DNA from: Schoenoplectus triqueter
Lineage: Eukaryota > Streptophyta > Magnoliopsida > Poales > Cyperaceae
Reading direction: 5' to 3'
DNA length: 57,243 bases
Assembly (NCBI GenBank): GCA_964058805.1
Contig: CAXKVV010000817.1
Location: 1-57,243 of the forward strand
The notes beneath the pieces are model-generated. The model did no database searches and had not been told where the DNA came from. It was given only the letters and a program-made list of their open reading frames with translations. The position numbers were made by a program, and so were the translations under genes. Shown here one piece after another: positions 32,901 to 46,900 of the stretch. Positions within the stretch are counted from its first letter, which is position 1, and each line of letters starts with the position of its first letter.

Positions 32901-35900
32901 GTCCCTTTTTCATGTTTTGCGCGCCCAGACTCATTTTCGGCGATACCGATGGCATCGGGTCCGGTTTTCATGTTTTGCTCTTTTCGACTCGATTTCGGCG
33001 GTACCGAGGGCGTGGGGTCCCGATTTCGGCGGTACCGAGGGTCCCGTTTTAATGTTTTGCGCTCCCGGACTCGTTTTCGGCAGTACCGAGGACGTCGGGT
33101 CCCGTTTTCATGTTTTGCGCGCCCTGACTCATTTTCGGCGGTACCGAGTGCTTCGGGTCCTGTTTTTATGTTATGCTCGCCCATTCTCATTTTCGACGGT
33201 ACCGAGGTCGACGGGTGCCGTTTTCATATTTTGCGCGCCCGGAATCATTTTATGCGGTATCGTGGTCGTCGGGTGCCATTTTCATGTTTTGCGCGCCCGG
33301 ACTCTTTTTCGGCGGTACCAATGGCGTTTGGTCTCGTTTCATCTTTTCCACTCCCGGACTAATTTTCGGCGGTACCGAGGGCGTCATGTCTCGTTTTCAA
33401 TTTTTGCGCTCCCGGACTCGTATTCGGCGGTACCGAGGGCGTCGTGTCCCATTTTCATGTTTTGCGCGCCCTAACTCATTTTCGGCGGTACCGAGTGCGT
33501 CGGGTCCTGTTTCTATGTTTTGCTCGCCGGTACTCGTTTTCGGCAGTACCAAGGTCGTCGGGTGCTGTTTTCATGTTTTGCGCGCCCGGACTCTTTTTCG
33601 GCGGTACCGATGGCGTCGGGTCTCGCTTCATGTTTTCCACTCCGGGTCTCATTTTCGGCTGTACCGAGGGCGTCGTCTCTCGTTTTCAAGTTTTGCGCTC
33701 CCGGACTTGTTTTCGGCGGTACCAAGGGCGTCGTGTACCGTTTTCATGTTTTGCGCGCTCAGATTCGTTTTCGGTGGTACCGAGGGTGTCGGGCCCCGTT
33801 TTCATGTTTTGCGCTCCCGGACTCGTCGGCGGTATCGAGGGCGTCGTGTACATGTTTTGCGCGCCCGGACTCATTTTCGGCGGTACCGAGTGCGTCGGTT
33901 CCTGTTTTCATGTTTTGCTCGCCCGTAGTCGTTTTCGGCGGTGCCGATGGCGTCGGGTAACATTTTCTTGTTTTGCGCGCCCAGACTCGTTATCGGCGAA
34001 ACCGAGGGCGTCGGGTCCCTTTTTCATGTTTTGCGCGCCCGGAATCATTTTATGCGGTATCGTGGTCGTCGGGTGCCCTTTTCATGTTCTGCGCTTGCGG
34101 ACTCGTTTTCGGCGGTACCGATGGCGTCGGGTCTCGTTTCATGTTTTCCACTCCCAGACTCGTTTTCGGCGGTAACGAGGGCGTCGTGTCACGTTTTCAA
34201 ATTTTGCTCTACCGGACTCGTTTTCGGCGGTACCGAGGGCGTCGTGTCCCGTTTTCATGTTTTACGGTCCGTGACTCATTTTCGGCGGTACCGAGTGCGT
34301 CGGGTACTGTTTTTATGTTCTGCTCGCCCATACTCGTTTTCGGCGGTACCAAGGTCGTCGGGTTCCGTTTTCATGTTTTGCGCGCCCAGATTCTTTTTCG
34401 ACGGTACCGATGGCGTCGGGTCTCGTTTCATGTTTTCCACTCCCGGACTCATTTTCGACGGTACCGAGGGCGTCGTGTCTCGTTTTCAAGTTTTGCGCTC
34501 CCGGACACGTTTTCGGCGGTACCGGGGGCGTCGTGCCCCGTTTTCATTTTTTGCGCGATCAGATTCGTTTTCGGCGGTACCGAGGGCGTCGGGCCCCGTT
34601 TTAATGTTTTTGCGCTGCCGGACTCGTTGTCGGCGGTATCGAGGGCGTCAGGTCCCGTTTTCATGTTTTGCGCGCCCGGACTCGTTTTCGTCGGTACCGA
34701 GGGCGTCGGGTCCTGTTTTCAGGTTTTGCGCTCCCGGACTCGTTGTCGGCGGTATCGAGGGCGTCGGGTCCCGTTTTCATGTTTTACGAGCCCGGACTCA
34801 TTTTCGGCTAAACCGAGGGCGTCTGGTCCCATTTTCATGTTTTGCGCTCCCGGACTCGTTGTCGGCGGTACCGAGGACGTCGGGTCCTGTTTTCATGTTT
34901 TGCGCGCCCTGACTCATTTTCGGCGGTACCGAGGGCGTCGGGTCCTGTTTTCATGTTTTGCTCGCCCGTACTCGTTTTCGGCTGTACCCAGGTCGTCGTG
35001 TCCCGTTTTCATATTTTGCGCTCCCGGAATTGTTTTCGGCGGTACCGGGGGCGTCGGGTCCCATTTTCATGTTTTGCGCGCCCCGACTCGTTTTCGGCGA
35101 AACCGAGGGCGTCGGGTCCCTTTTTCATTTTTTGCGCTGCAATACTCGATTTTGGCGGTACCGAGGGCGTCGTGTCGCATTTTCATGTTTTGCGCGCTCG
35201 AATTTTTTTCGGCGGTACCGAGGGCGTGGTGTCCCGATTTTATGTTTTGCGCACCCGGACTCATTTTCGGCGGTACCGAGGATATCGGGTCCCGTTTCCA
35301 TGTTTTACGCTCCCGGACTCGTTTTCGGCTGTACCGAGGACGTCGGGTCCCGTTTTAATGTCTTGCGCGCCCTGACTCATTTTCGGCGGTACGGAGTGCG
35401 TCGGGTCCTGTTTTCATGTTTTGTTCGCCCGTACTCGTTTTCGGCGGTACCGAGGTCGTCAGGTACCGTTTTCATGTTTTGCGCGCTCAGAATCATTTTG
35501 ATGCGGTATCGTGTTCGTCGAGTGCCGTTTTCATGTTTTCCGCGCCCGGACTCTTTTTCGGCGGTACCGAGGGCGTCGTTTCTCGTTTTCAAGTTTTGCG
35601 CTCCTGGACTCGTTTTCGGCGGTACCGAGGGCGTCGTGTCCCGTTTTCATGTTTTGCGCGCTCAGATTCGTTTTAGGCAACACCGAGGGCGACGGGCCCC
35701 GTTTTCATGTTTTGCGCTCCCGGACTCGTTGTCGGCGGCATCGAGGGCGTCAGGTCCCGTTTTGATGTTTTGCGCGCCCGGACTCGTTTTCGGCGTTAGC
35801 GAGGGCGTCGGGTCCCGTTTTCATGTTTTGCACGCCCGGACTCGTTTTCGGCGGTACCGTGGGCGTCAGGTCCCATTTTCATGTTTTGCACGCCCGGACT

Positions 35901-38900
35901 CGTTTTCGGCGGTGCCGATGGCGTCAGGTCCCGATTTCATGTTTTGCGCTCCCGGACTCGTTTTCTGCGGTACCGAGGAAGTCGGGTCCCGTTTTAATGT
36001 TTTGCGCTCCCGGACTCGTTTTCGGCGGTACCGAGGACGTCGGGTCCCGTTTTCATGTTTTGCGCGCCCTGACTCATTTTTGGCGGTACCGAGGGCGTCG
36101 TGTCCCGTTTTCATGCTTTGCGCGCCCTGACTCATTTTCGGCGGTACCGAGTGCGTCGTGTCCTGTTTTTATGTTTTACTCGCCCGTACTCGTTTTCGGC
36201 GATACCAAGGTCGTCGGGTGCCGTTTTCATGTTTTGCGCTCCCTGACTCGTTATCGGCGGTACCGATGGCGTCGGGTCTCGTTTCATGTTTTCCACTCCT
36301 TGACTCATTTTCGGCGGTACCGAGGGCGTCGTGTCTCGTTTTCAAGTTTTGCGCTCCCGGACTCGTTTTCGGCGGTACCGAGGGCGTTGTGCCCCGCTTT
36401 CATGTTTTTTGCGCTCAAATTCGTTTTTGGCGGTACCGAGGGCGTCGGGCCCCGTTTTCATGTTTTGCGCTCCCGGACTCGTTGTCGGCGGTAGTGAGGG
36501 CGTCGGGTCCCGTAATCATGTTTTGCGCACCCGGACTCGTTTTCGGCGATACCGAGGGCGTCGGGTCCCGTTTTCATGATTGGCGTGCCCGGACTCGTTT
36601 TCGGCGGTACCGAGGGCGTCGGGTCCCATTTTCATGTTTTGAACGCCCGGACTCGTTTTCGGCGGTGCCGATTGCGTCGGGTCCCGTTTTCATTTTTTGC
36701 ACGCCCTGATTCATTTTCGGCGGTACCGAATGCGTCGGTTCCTGTTTTCATGTTTTGCTCGCCCGTACTCGTTTTCGTCGGTACCGAGGGCGTCGGGTCC
36801 CGATTTCATGTTTTGCGCTCCCGAAATTGTTTTCGGCAGTACCGAGGGCGTCGGGTCCCGTTTTCATGTTTTGCACGCCCTGACTCATTTTCGGCGGTAC
36901 CGAGTGCGTCGGTTCCTATTTTCATGTTTTGCTCGCCCATACTCGTTTTCGGCAGTACCAAGGTTGTCGTGTGCCGTTTTCTTGTTTTGCGCGCTCGGAT
37001 ACTTTTTCGGCGGCACCGATGGAGTCGGGTCTCGTTTCATGTTTTCCACTCCGGGACTCATTTTCGGCGGTACCGAGGGCGGCGTGTCTCGTTCTTAAGT
37101 TTTGCACTCCCGGACTCGTTTTCGGCGGTACCGAGGGCATCGGGTCCCGTTTTTTAGGTTTGCGCTCCCGGACTCGTTGTCGGCGGTATCGAGGGCGTCG
37201 GGTCCCGTTTTCATGTTTTGCGCTCCCAGACTCGTTGTCGGCGGTACCGAGGGCGTCGGGTGCTGTTTTCATGTTTTGCGCGCCCTGACTCATTTTCGGC
37301 GGTACCGAGTTTGTCGGGTCCTGTTTGTATGTTTTGCTCGCCCGTACTCGTTTTCGGCGGTACCATGGTCGTCGGGTGCCGTTTTCATATTTTGCGCGCC
37401 CGGGCTCTTTTTCGGCGGTACCGATGGCGTTGGGTCTAGTTTATTGTCTTCCACTTCCGGACTCATTTTCGGCGGTACCGAGTGCGTCGGGTCCCTTTTT
37501 CATGTTTTGTGCTCCAATACTCGTTTTCGACGGTACCGAGGGCGTCGTGTCGCGTTTTCATGTTTTGCGCGCCCGAACTCGTTTTCGGCGGTACCGAGGG
37601 CGTGGAGTCCCGATTTCATGTTTTGCGCTCCCGGACTCGTTTCCGGCGGTATCGAGGATGTTGGGTCCCTTTTTCATGTTTTGCGAGCCCCAACTCATTT
37701 TCGGCGGTACCGAGTGCGTCGGGTCCTATTTTCATGTTTTGCTCGCCCGTAGTCGTTTTCGGCAGTACCGAGGTCGTCGGGTGCCGTTTTCATGTTTTGC
37801 GCGCCCGGAATCATTTTCGGCGGTACCGAAGGCGTCGGGTCTCGTTTTCATGTTTTGCTCTCCCGGAATCATTTTATGAGGTACCGATGGCGTCGTGTCC
37901 CATTTTCATGTTTTGCGTGCTCGAAATCGTTTTCGGCTGTACCGAGGGCGTCGGGTTCCATTTTCATGTTTTGCGCGCTTGGACTCTTTTTCGGCGATAC
38001 CTAGGGCGTCGGGTCCCGTTTTCATGTTTTGCACGCCCGGACTCGTTTTCGGCGGTGCCGATGGCGTCGGGTCCCGTTTTCATGTTCTGCGCTCCCAGAC
38101 TCGTTTTTTGCGGTACCGAGGACGTCGGGTCCCGTTTTCATGTTTTGCGCGCCCAAACACATTTTCGACGGTACCGAGTGCGTCCGTTCCTGTTTTTATG
38201 TTTTCCTCGCCCGTACTCGTTTTCGGCGGTACCAAGGTCGTCGGGTGACGTTTTCATGTTTTGCGCGCCCGGACTCATTTTTGGCGGTACCGAGGACGTC
38301 GGGTCCCGTTTTCATGTTTTGCACGCCCTGACTCATTTTCGGCGGTGTTGAATGCGTCGGTTCCTATTTTCATGTTTTGCTCGCCCGTACTCGTTTTTCG
38401 GCGGTACCAAGGTCGTCGGGTGCCGTTTTCATGTTTTGCGCGCCCGGACTCGTTTTCGGCGGTACCGAAGGCGTCGGGTCTCGTTTTCATGTTATGCTCT
38501 CCCGGAATCATTTTATGCGGTATCGATGGCGTCGTGTCCCTTTTTCATGTTTTGCATGCTCGGACTCGTTTTCGGCAGTACCGAGGGCGTCGGGTTCCGT
38601 TTTCATGTTTTGCGCGCTTGGACTCATTTTCGCCGGTACCGAGAGCGTCGGGTCTAGTTTTCATGTTTTCCGCTCCCGGCCTCGTTTTCAAGTTTTGCGC
38701 TCTCGAACTCGGTTTTGGGGGTATCGAGTGCGTCGTGTCTCGTTTTTATGTTTTGCGCGCCCAGACTCGTTTTCGGCGATACCGATGGCGTCGGGTCCGG
38801 TTTTCATGTTTTGCGCTCTTCGACTCGTTTTCGGCGGTACCGAGGGCGTCGGGTGCCGATTTCATGCTGTGGGCTCCCGAAATTGTTTTCTGCCGTACAG

Positions 38901-39050
38901 AGGGCGTCTGGTCCCGATTTCATGTTTTGCACGCCCTGACTCATTTTCGACAGTACCGAGTGCGTCGGTTCCTGTTTTCATGGTTTGCTCGCCCGTACTC
39001 GTTTTCGGCGGTACCAAGGTCGTCGGGTGCCGTTTTCTTATTTTGCGCGC

Positions 39051-42000
39051 TCGGATACTTTTTCGGCGGCACCGATGGAGTCGGGTCTCGTTTCATGTTT
39101 TCCACTCCCGGACTAATTTTTGGCGGTACCGAGGGCGTCATGTCTCGTTCTCAAGTTTTGCGCTCCCGGACTCGTTGTCGGCGGTACCGAGGGCGTCGGG
39201 TCCCGTTTTCATGTTTTGCGCTCCCGGACTCGTTTTCGGCGGTACCGAGGGCGTCGGGTCCCGTTTTCAGGTTTTGCACTCCCGGACTCGTTGTCGGCGG
39301 TATCGAGGGCGTCGGGTCCCGTTTTCTTGTTTTGCGCGCCCGGACTCATTTTCGGCGAAACCGAGGGCGTCGGGTCACGTACTCATGTTTTGCGCTCCCA
39401 GACTCGTTGTCGGCGGTACCGAGGGCGTCGGGTCCTATTTTCATGTTTTGCGCGCCCTGACTCATTTTCGGCGGTACCGAGTGCGTCGGGTCCAGTTTTT
39501 ATGTTTTGCGCGCCCGTACTAGTTTTCGGAGGTACCAAGGTCGTCGTGTGCCGTTTTCATGATTTGCGCTCCCGGAATCTTTTTCGGCGATACCGATGGC
39601 GTCGGGTCTCATTTCATATTTTCCACTCCCGGACTCATTTTCGGCGGTGCCAAGGGCGTCGTGTCTCGTTTTCAAGTTTTCCGCTCCCGGACTCGTTTAC
39701 GGCGGTACCGAGGGCGTCGTGTCCCGTTTTCATGTTTTGCGCGCCCAGACTCGTTTTCGACGGTACCGAGGACGTCGGGTACCGTTTTCATGTTTTGCGT
39801 GCCCTGACTCTTTTTCGGCGGTACCGAGTGCGTCCGTTCCTGTTTTCATGTTTTGCCTTCCCGGACTCGTTTTTGGCGGTACCGAGGACGTCGGGTCCCG
39901 TTTTCATGTTTTGCGCGCCCTGACTCTTTTTCGGTGGTACCGAGTGCATCCGTTCCTATTTTCATGTTTTGCTCGCCCGTACTCATTTTCGGCGGTACCA
40001 AGGTCGTCGGGTCCCTTTTTCTTATTTTGCGCGCTCGGCTACTTTTTCGGCGGCACCGATGGAGTCGGGTCTCGTTTCATGTTTTCCACTCCCGGACTAA
40101 TTTTCGGCGGTACCGAGGGCGTCATGTCTCGTTCTCAAGTTTTGCGCTCCCGGACTCGTTGTCGGCGATACCGAGGGCGTCGGGTCCCGTTTTCATGTTT
40201 TGCGCTCCCGGACTCGTTTTCGGCGGTACCGAGGGCGTCGGGTCCCGTTTTCAGGTTTTGCGCTCCCGGACTCGTTGTCGGCGGTATCGAGGGCGTCGGG
40301 TGCCATTTTCATGTTTTGCGCGCCCGGACTCGTTTTCGGCGAAACCGAGGGCGTCGGGTCACGTTTTCATGTTTTGCGCTCCCAGACTCGTTGTCGGCGG
40401 TACCGAGGGCGTCGGGTCCTATTTTCATGTTTTGCGCGCCCTGACTCATTTTCGGCGGTACCGAGTGCGTCGGGTCCAGTTTTTATGTTTTGCGCGCCCG
40501 TACTAGTTTTCGGAGGTACCAAGGTCGTCGTGTGCCGTTTTCATGATTTGCGCTCCCGGAATCTTTTTCGGCGATACCGATGGCGTCGGGTCTCATTTCA
40601 TATTTTCCACTCCCGGACTCATTTTCGGCGGTGCCAAGGGCGTCGTGTCTCGTTTTCAAGTTTTCCGCTCCCGGACTCGTTTACGGCGGTACCGAGGGCG
40701 TCGTGTCCCGTTTTCATGTTTTGCGCGCCCAGACTCGTTTTCGACGGTACCGAGGACGTCGGGTACCGTTTTCATGTTTTGCGTGCCCTGACTCTTTTTC
40801 GGCGGTACCGAGTGCGTCCGTTCCTGTTTTCATGTTTTGCCTTCCCGGACTCGTTTTTGGCGGTACCGAGGACGTCGAGTCCCGTTTTCATGTTTTGCGC
40901 GCCCTGACTCTTTTTCGGTTGTACCGAGTGCATCCGTTCCTATTTTCATGTTTTGCTCGCCCGTACTCATTTTCGGCGGTACCAAGGTCGTCGGGTCCCT
41001 TTTTCTTATTTTGCGCGCTCGGCTACTTTTTCGGCGGCACCGATGGAGTCGGGTCTCGTTTCATGTTTTCCACTCCCGGACTAATTTTCGGCGGTACCGA
41101 GGGCGTCATGTCTCGTTCTCAAGTTTTGCGCTCCCGGACTCGTTGTCGGCGATACCGAGGGCGTCGGGTCCCGTTTTCATGTTTTGCGCTCCCGGACTCG
41201 TTTTCGGCGGTACCGAGGGCGTCGGGTCCCGTTTTCAGGTTTTGCGCTCCCGGACTCGTTGTCGGCGGTATCGAGGGCGTCGGGTGCCATTTTCATGTTT
41301 TGCGCGCCCGGACTCGTTTTCGGCGAAACCGAGGGCGTCGGGTCACGTTTTCATGTTTTGCGCTCCCAGACTCGTTGTCGGCGGTACCGAGGGCGTCGGG
41401 TCCTATTTTCATGTTTTGCGCGCCCTGAATCATTTTCGGCGGTACCGAGTGCGTCGGGTCCTGTTTTTATGTATTGCTCGCCCGTACTAATTTTCGGTGG
41501 TACCAAGGTCGTCGTGTGCCGTTTTCATGTTTTGCGCGCCCGGACTCTTTTTCGGCGGTACCGATGGCGTCGGGTCTTGTTTCATATTTTCCACTCCCGG
41601 AGTCATTTTCGGCGGTGCCGAGGGCGTCGTGTCTCGTTTTCAAGTTTTGCGCTCCCGAGGGCGTCGTGTCCCGTTTTCTTGTTTTGCGCGCCCAGACTCG
41701 TTTTCGACGGTACCGAGGACGTCGGGTCCCGTTTTCATGTTTTGCGCGCCCTGACTCTTTTTCGGCAGTACCGAGTGCGTCCGTTCCTGTTTTCATGTTT
41801 TGCCCTCCCGGACTCGTTTTTGGCGGTACCGAGGACGTCGGGTCCCGTTTTCATGTTTTGCGCGCCCTGACTCTTTTTCGGCGGTACCGAGTGCGTCCGT
41901 TCCTGTTTTCATGTTTTGCTCGCCCGTACTCGTTTTCGGCGGTACCAAGGGTGTCGGGTTCCGTTTTCATGTTTTGCGCGCTTGGAATCATTTTCGGTGA
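39051..42000 (+). repeat. Higher-order repeat of 984 bp (17 monomers), three copies
   Basis: A landmark (TCGGATACTT or TCGGCTACTT) starts at 39051, 40035 and 41019, exactly 984 bp apart, which is 17 monomers less 2 bp. The first two copies contain long stretches that look identical; the third diverges after about 41458. A more diverged relative of the same unit lies at about 45760-46700. Confidence 0.88.
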
Positions 42001-45000
42001 TACTGAGAGCGTCGGATCTCGTTTTCATGTTTTCCGCTCCCGGACTCGTTTTCGGGGGTATCGAGGTTGTCGTGTCCCGTTTTCATTTTTTGCGCGCCAG
42101 TACTCGATTTCGGCGATACCGAGGGCGTCGGGTCCCTTTTTCATGTTTTGCACGCCCAAGCTCGTTTTCGGCGGTACCGATGGCGTCGGGTCCAGTTTTC
42201 ATGTTTGGGCTCCCCGACTCGTTTTCGGCGGTACCGAGGGAGTCGAGTCCCGTTTTCATGTTTTGCGCTCCCGGACTCATTTTCGGCGGTACCGAGGGAG
42301 TCGTGTCTCGTTTTCAAGTTTTACGCTCCCGGACTCGATTTGGAAGATACCGAGGGCGTCGTGTCCCGTTTTCATATTTTGCGCGCCCGGACTCGTTACG
42401 GCGATACCGAGGGCGTCGTGTCCAGTTTTCATGTTTTGCGCGCCCGCACTCATTTTCGACGGTAACGAGTGCGTCGGGTCCCGTTTTCATGTTTTGCACG
42501 CCCGGACTTATTTTCGTTGGTACCGATGGCGTCGGGTCCGGTTTTCATGTTTTGAACGCCCGGACTCGTTTTCGGCGGTACCGAGGGCGTCGGGTCCCGT
42601 TTTCATGTTTTAAACGCCCGAACTCGTTTTCGACGGTACCGATGGCGTCGGGTCCAGTTTTCATGTTTGTGCTCACCGACTCGTTTTCGGCGGTACCGAG
42701 GGTGTCGGGTCCCGTTTTCATGTTTTGCGCTCCCGGACTCGTTTTCGGCAGTACCGAGGGCGTCCGGTCCCGTTTTCATGTTTTGCGTGCCCAGACTCGT
42801 TTTCGGCGAAACCGAGGGCGTCGGGTCCCTTTTTCATGTTTTGCACTCCAATACTCGATTTCGGCGGTACCGGGGGCGTCGTGTTGCGTTTTCATGTTTT
42901 GCGCGCTCGGACACGTTTTCGGCGGTACCGAGGGCGTGGGGTCCCGATTTCATGTTTTGCGCTCCCAGACTCGTTTTCGGCGGTACCGAGGAAGTCGGGT
43001 CCTGTTTTAATGGTTTGCGCTCCCGGACTCGTTTTCGGCGGTACCGAGGACGTCGGGTCCCGTTTTCATGTTTTGCGCGCCCTGACTCATTTTCTGCGGT
43101 ACCGAGGGCGTCGTGTCCCGTTTGCATTTTTATGCGCCCTGACTCATTTTCGGCGGTATCGAGTGCGTCGGGCCCTATTTTTTTGTTTTGCTCGCCCGTA
43201 CTCGTTTTCGGCGGTACCGAGGTCGTCGGGTGCCGTTTTCATGTTTTGCGCGCCCGGACTCTTTTTCGGCGGTACCGATGGCGTCGGGTCTCGTTTCATG
43301 TTTTCCACTCCAAGACTCATCTTCGGCGGTACCGAGGGCGACGTGTCACGTTTTCAAGTTTTGCGCTCCCGGACTCATTTTCGGCGGTACCGAGGGCGTC
43401 GTGTCCCGTTTTCATGTTTTGCGCATCCGGACTCGTTTTCGGCGGTACCGAAGGCGTCGGATCTCGTTTTCATGTTATGCTCTCCCGGAATCATTTTATG
43501 CGGTACCGATGGCGTTGTGTCCCGTTTTCATGTTTTGCGCGCTCAGACTCGTTTTCGGCTGTACCGAGGGCGTCGGGTTCCGTTTTCATGTTTTGCGCGC
43601 TTGCACTCATTTTTGGCGGTACCGAGAGCGTCGGGTCTAGTTTTCATGTTTTCCGCTCCCGGCCTCGTTTTCAAGTTTTGCGCTCTCGAACTCAGTTTCG
43701 AGGGTATCGAGTGCGTCGTGTACCGTTTTCATGTTTTGCGCGCCCAGACTCGTTTTCGGCGATACCGATGGCGTCGGGTCCGGTTTTCATGTTTTGCGCT
43801 CTTCGACTCGTTTTCGGCGGTACCGAGGGCGTCGGGTCTCGTTTTCATGTTTTGCGCTCCCGAAATTGTTTTCGGCAGTACCGAGGGCGTCGGGTCCCGT
43901 TTTCATGTTTTGCACGCCCTGACTCATTTTCGGCGGTACCGAGTGCGTCGGTTCCTGTTTTCATGTTTTGCTCGCCCATACTCGTTTTTTGGCGGTACCA
44001 AGATCGTCGGGTGCCGTTTTCTTGTTTTGCGCGCTCGGATACATTTTCGGCGGCACCGATGGAGTCGGGTCTCGTTTCATGTTTTCCACTCCCGGACTCA
44101 TTTTCGACGGTGCCGAGGGCGTCGTGTCTCGCTCTCAAGTTTTGCGCTCCTGGACTCGTTTTCGGCAGTACCGAGGGCGTCGGGTCCCGTTTTCAGGTTT
44201 TTTGCGCTCAGATTCGTTTTCGGCGGTACCGAGGGCGTCGGGCCCCGTTTTCATGTTTTGCGCTCCTTGACTCGTTGTCAGCGGTATCGAGGGCGTCGGT
44301 TCCCGTAATCATGTTTTGAGCGCCCAGACTCGTTTTCGGCGATACCGAGGGCGTTGGGTCCCGTTTTCATGATTTGCTCTCCCGGAATCATTTTATGAGG
44401 TACCGACGGCGTCGTGTCCCATTTTCAAGTTTTGCGCGCTCGAAATCGTTTTCGGCTGTACCGAGGGCGTCGGGTTCCATTTTCATGTTTTACGCGCTTG
44501 GACTCATTTTCGACGATACCGAGGGCGTCGGGTCCCGTTTTCATGTTTTGCACGCCCGGACTCGTTTTCGGCGGTGCCGATGGCGTCGGGTCCCGTTTTC
44601 ATGTTCTGCGCTCCCGGACTCATTTTTTGCGGTACCGAGGACGTCAGGTCTCGTTTTCATGTTTTGCGCGCCCTGACTCATTTTCGGCGGTACCGAGTGC
44701 GTCAGTTCCTGTTTTTATGTTTTGCTCGCCCGTGCTCGTTTTCGGCGGTACCAAGGTCGTCGGGTGACGTTTTCATGTTTTGCGCGCCCGTACTCGTTTT
44801 TGGCGGTACCGAGGACGTCGGGTCCCGTTTTTATGTTTTGCACGCCCTGACTCATTTTCGGCGGTGCCGAATGCGTCGGTTCCTATTTTCATGTTTTGCT
44901 CGCCCGTACTCGTTTTCGGCGGTACCAAGGTTGTCGGGTGTCGTTTTCATGTTTTGCGCGCCCAGACTCGTTTTCGGCGGTACCGAAGGCGTCGAGTCTC

Positions 45001-46900
45001 GTTTTCATGTTATGCTCTCCCGGAATCATTTTATGCGGTACCGAAGGCGTCGTGTCCCGTTTTCATGTTTTGCGCGCTTGGACTCATTTTCGACGGTACC
45101 GAGAGCGTCGGGTCTAGTTTTCCGCTCCCGGACTCGTTTTCAAGTTTTGCGCTCTCGAACTCGGTTTCGGGGGCATCGAGTGCGTCGTGTCCCGTTTTCA
45201 TGTTTTGCGCGCCCAGAGTCGTTTTCGGCGATACCGATGGCGTCGGGTCCGGTTTTCATGTTTTGCGCTCTGGGACTCGTTTTCGGCGGTACCGAGGGCG
45301 TCGGGTCCCGATTTCATGTTTTGGGCTCTTGGACTCATTTTCGACGGTACCGAGAGCGTCGGGTCTAGTTTTCATGTTTTCCGCTCCCGGCCTCGTTTTC
45401 AAGTTTTACGCACTCGAACTCGGTTTCGGGGGTATCGAGTGCGTCGTGTCCCGTTTTCATGTTTTGCGCTTCCAGACTCGTTATCAGCGATACCGATGGC
45501 GTCGGGTCCGGTTTTTATGTTTTGCGCTCTTCGACTCATTTTCGGCGGTACCGAGGGCGTCGGGTCCCGATTTCATCTTTTGGGCTCCCGAAATTGTTTT
45601 CGGCCGTACCGAGGGCGTCGTGTCCCGATTTCATGTTTTGCATGCCCTGACTCATTTTCGACGGTACCGAGTGCGTCGGATCTTGTTTTCATGTTTTGCT
45701 CGCCCGTACTCGTTTTCAGCGGTACCAAGGTCGTCGGGTGTCGTTTTCTTATTTTGCGCGCTCGGATACTTTTTCGGCGGCACCGATGGAGTCGGGTCTC
45801 GTTTCATGTTTTCCACTCTCGGACTTATTTTCGGCGGTACCGAGGGCGTCATGTCTCGTTCTCAAGTTTTGCGCTCCCGGACTCGTTTTCAGCGGTACTG
45901 AGGGCGTCGGGTCCCATTTTCAGGTTTTGCGCTCCCGGACTCGTTGTCGGCGGTATCGAGGGCGTCGGGTCCCGTTTTCATATTTAGAGCTCCCGGACTC
46001 GTTTTCAGCGGTACCGAGGGCGTCGGGTCCGTTTTCAGGTTTTGCGCTCCCAGACTCGTTGTCGGCGGTATCGAGGGCGTCGGGTCCCGTTTTCATGTTT
46101 TGCGCGCCCGGACTCGTTTTCGGCGAAACCGACGGCGTCGGGTCACGTTTTCATGTTTTGCGCTCCCAGACTCGTTGTCGGCGGTACCGAGGGCGTCGGG
46201 TCCTGTTTTCATGTTTTGCGCGCCCTGACTCATTTTCGGCGATACCGAGTGCGTCGGGTCCTGTTTTTATGTTTTGCTCGCCCGTACTAGTTTTCGGCGG
46301 TACCAAGGTCGTCGTGTGCCGTTTTCAATTTTTGCGCGCCCGAACTCTTTTTCGGCGGTACCGATGGCGTCGGGTCTCGTTTCATGTTTTCCACTCCCGG
46401 ACTCATTTTCGGCGGTGCCAAGGGCGTCGTGTCTCGTTTTCAAGTTTTGCGCTCCCGGACTCGTTTACGGCGGTACCGAGGGCGTCTTGTCCCGTTTTCA
46501 TGTTTTGCGCGCCCAGACTCGTTTTCGACAGTACTGAGGGCATCGGGTCCCGTTTTCATGTTTTGCCCTCCCGGACTCGTTTTTGGCGGTACCGAGGACG
46601 TCGGGTCCCGTTTTCATGTTTTGCGCGCCCTGACTCTTTTTCGGCGGTACCGAGTGCGTCCGGTCCTGTTTTCATGTTTTGCTCGCCCGTACTCGTTTTC
46701 GGCGGTACCGAGGGCGTCGTGTCCCATTTTCATGTTTTGCGCGCCCAGACTCGTTTTCGGCGAAACTGAGGGCGTTGGGTCGCATTTTAATGTTTTGCGC
46801 TCCCAGACTCATTTTCGACGGTACCGAGTGTGTCGGGTCCCGTTTTCATGTTTTGCGCGCCTTGACTCATTTTCGGCGGTACCGAGTGCGTCGGGTCCTG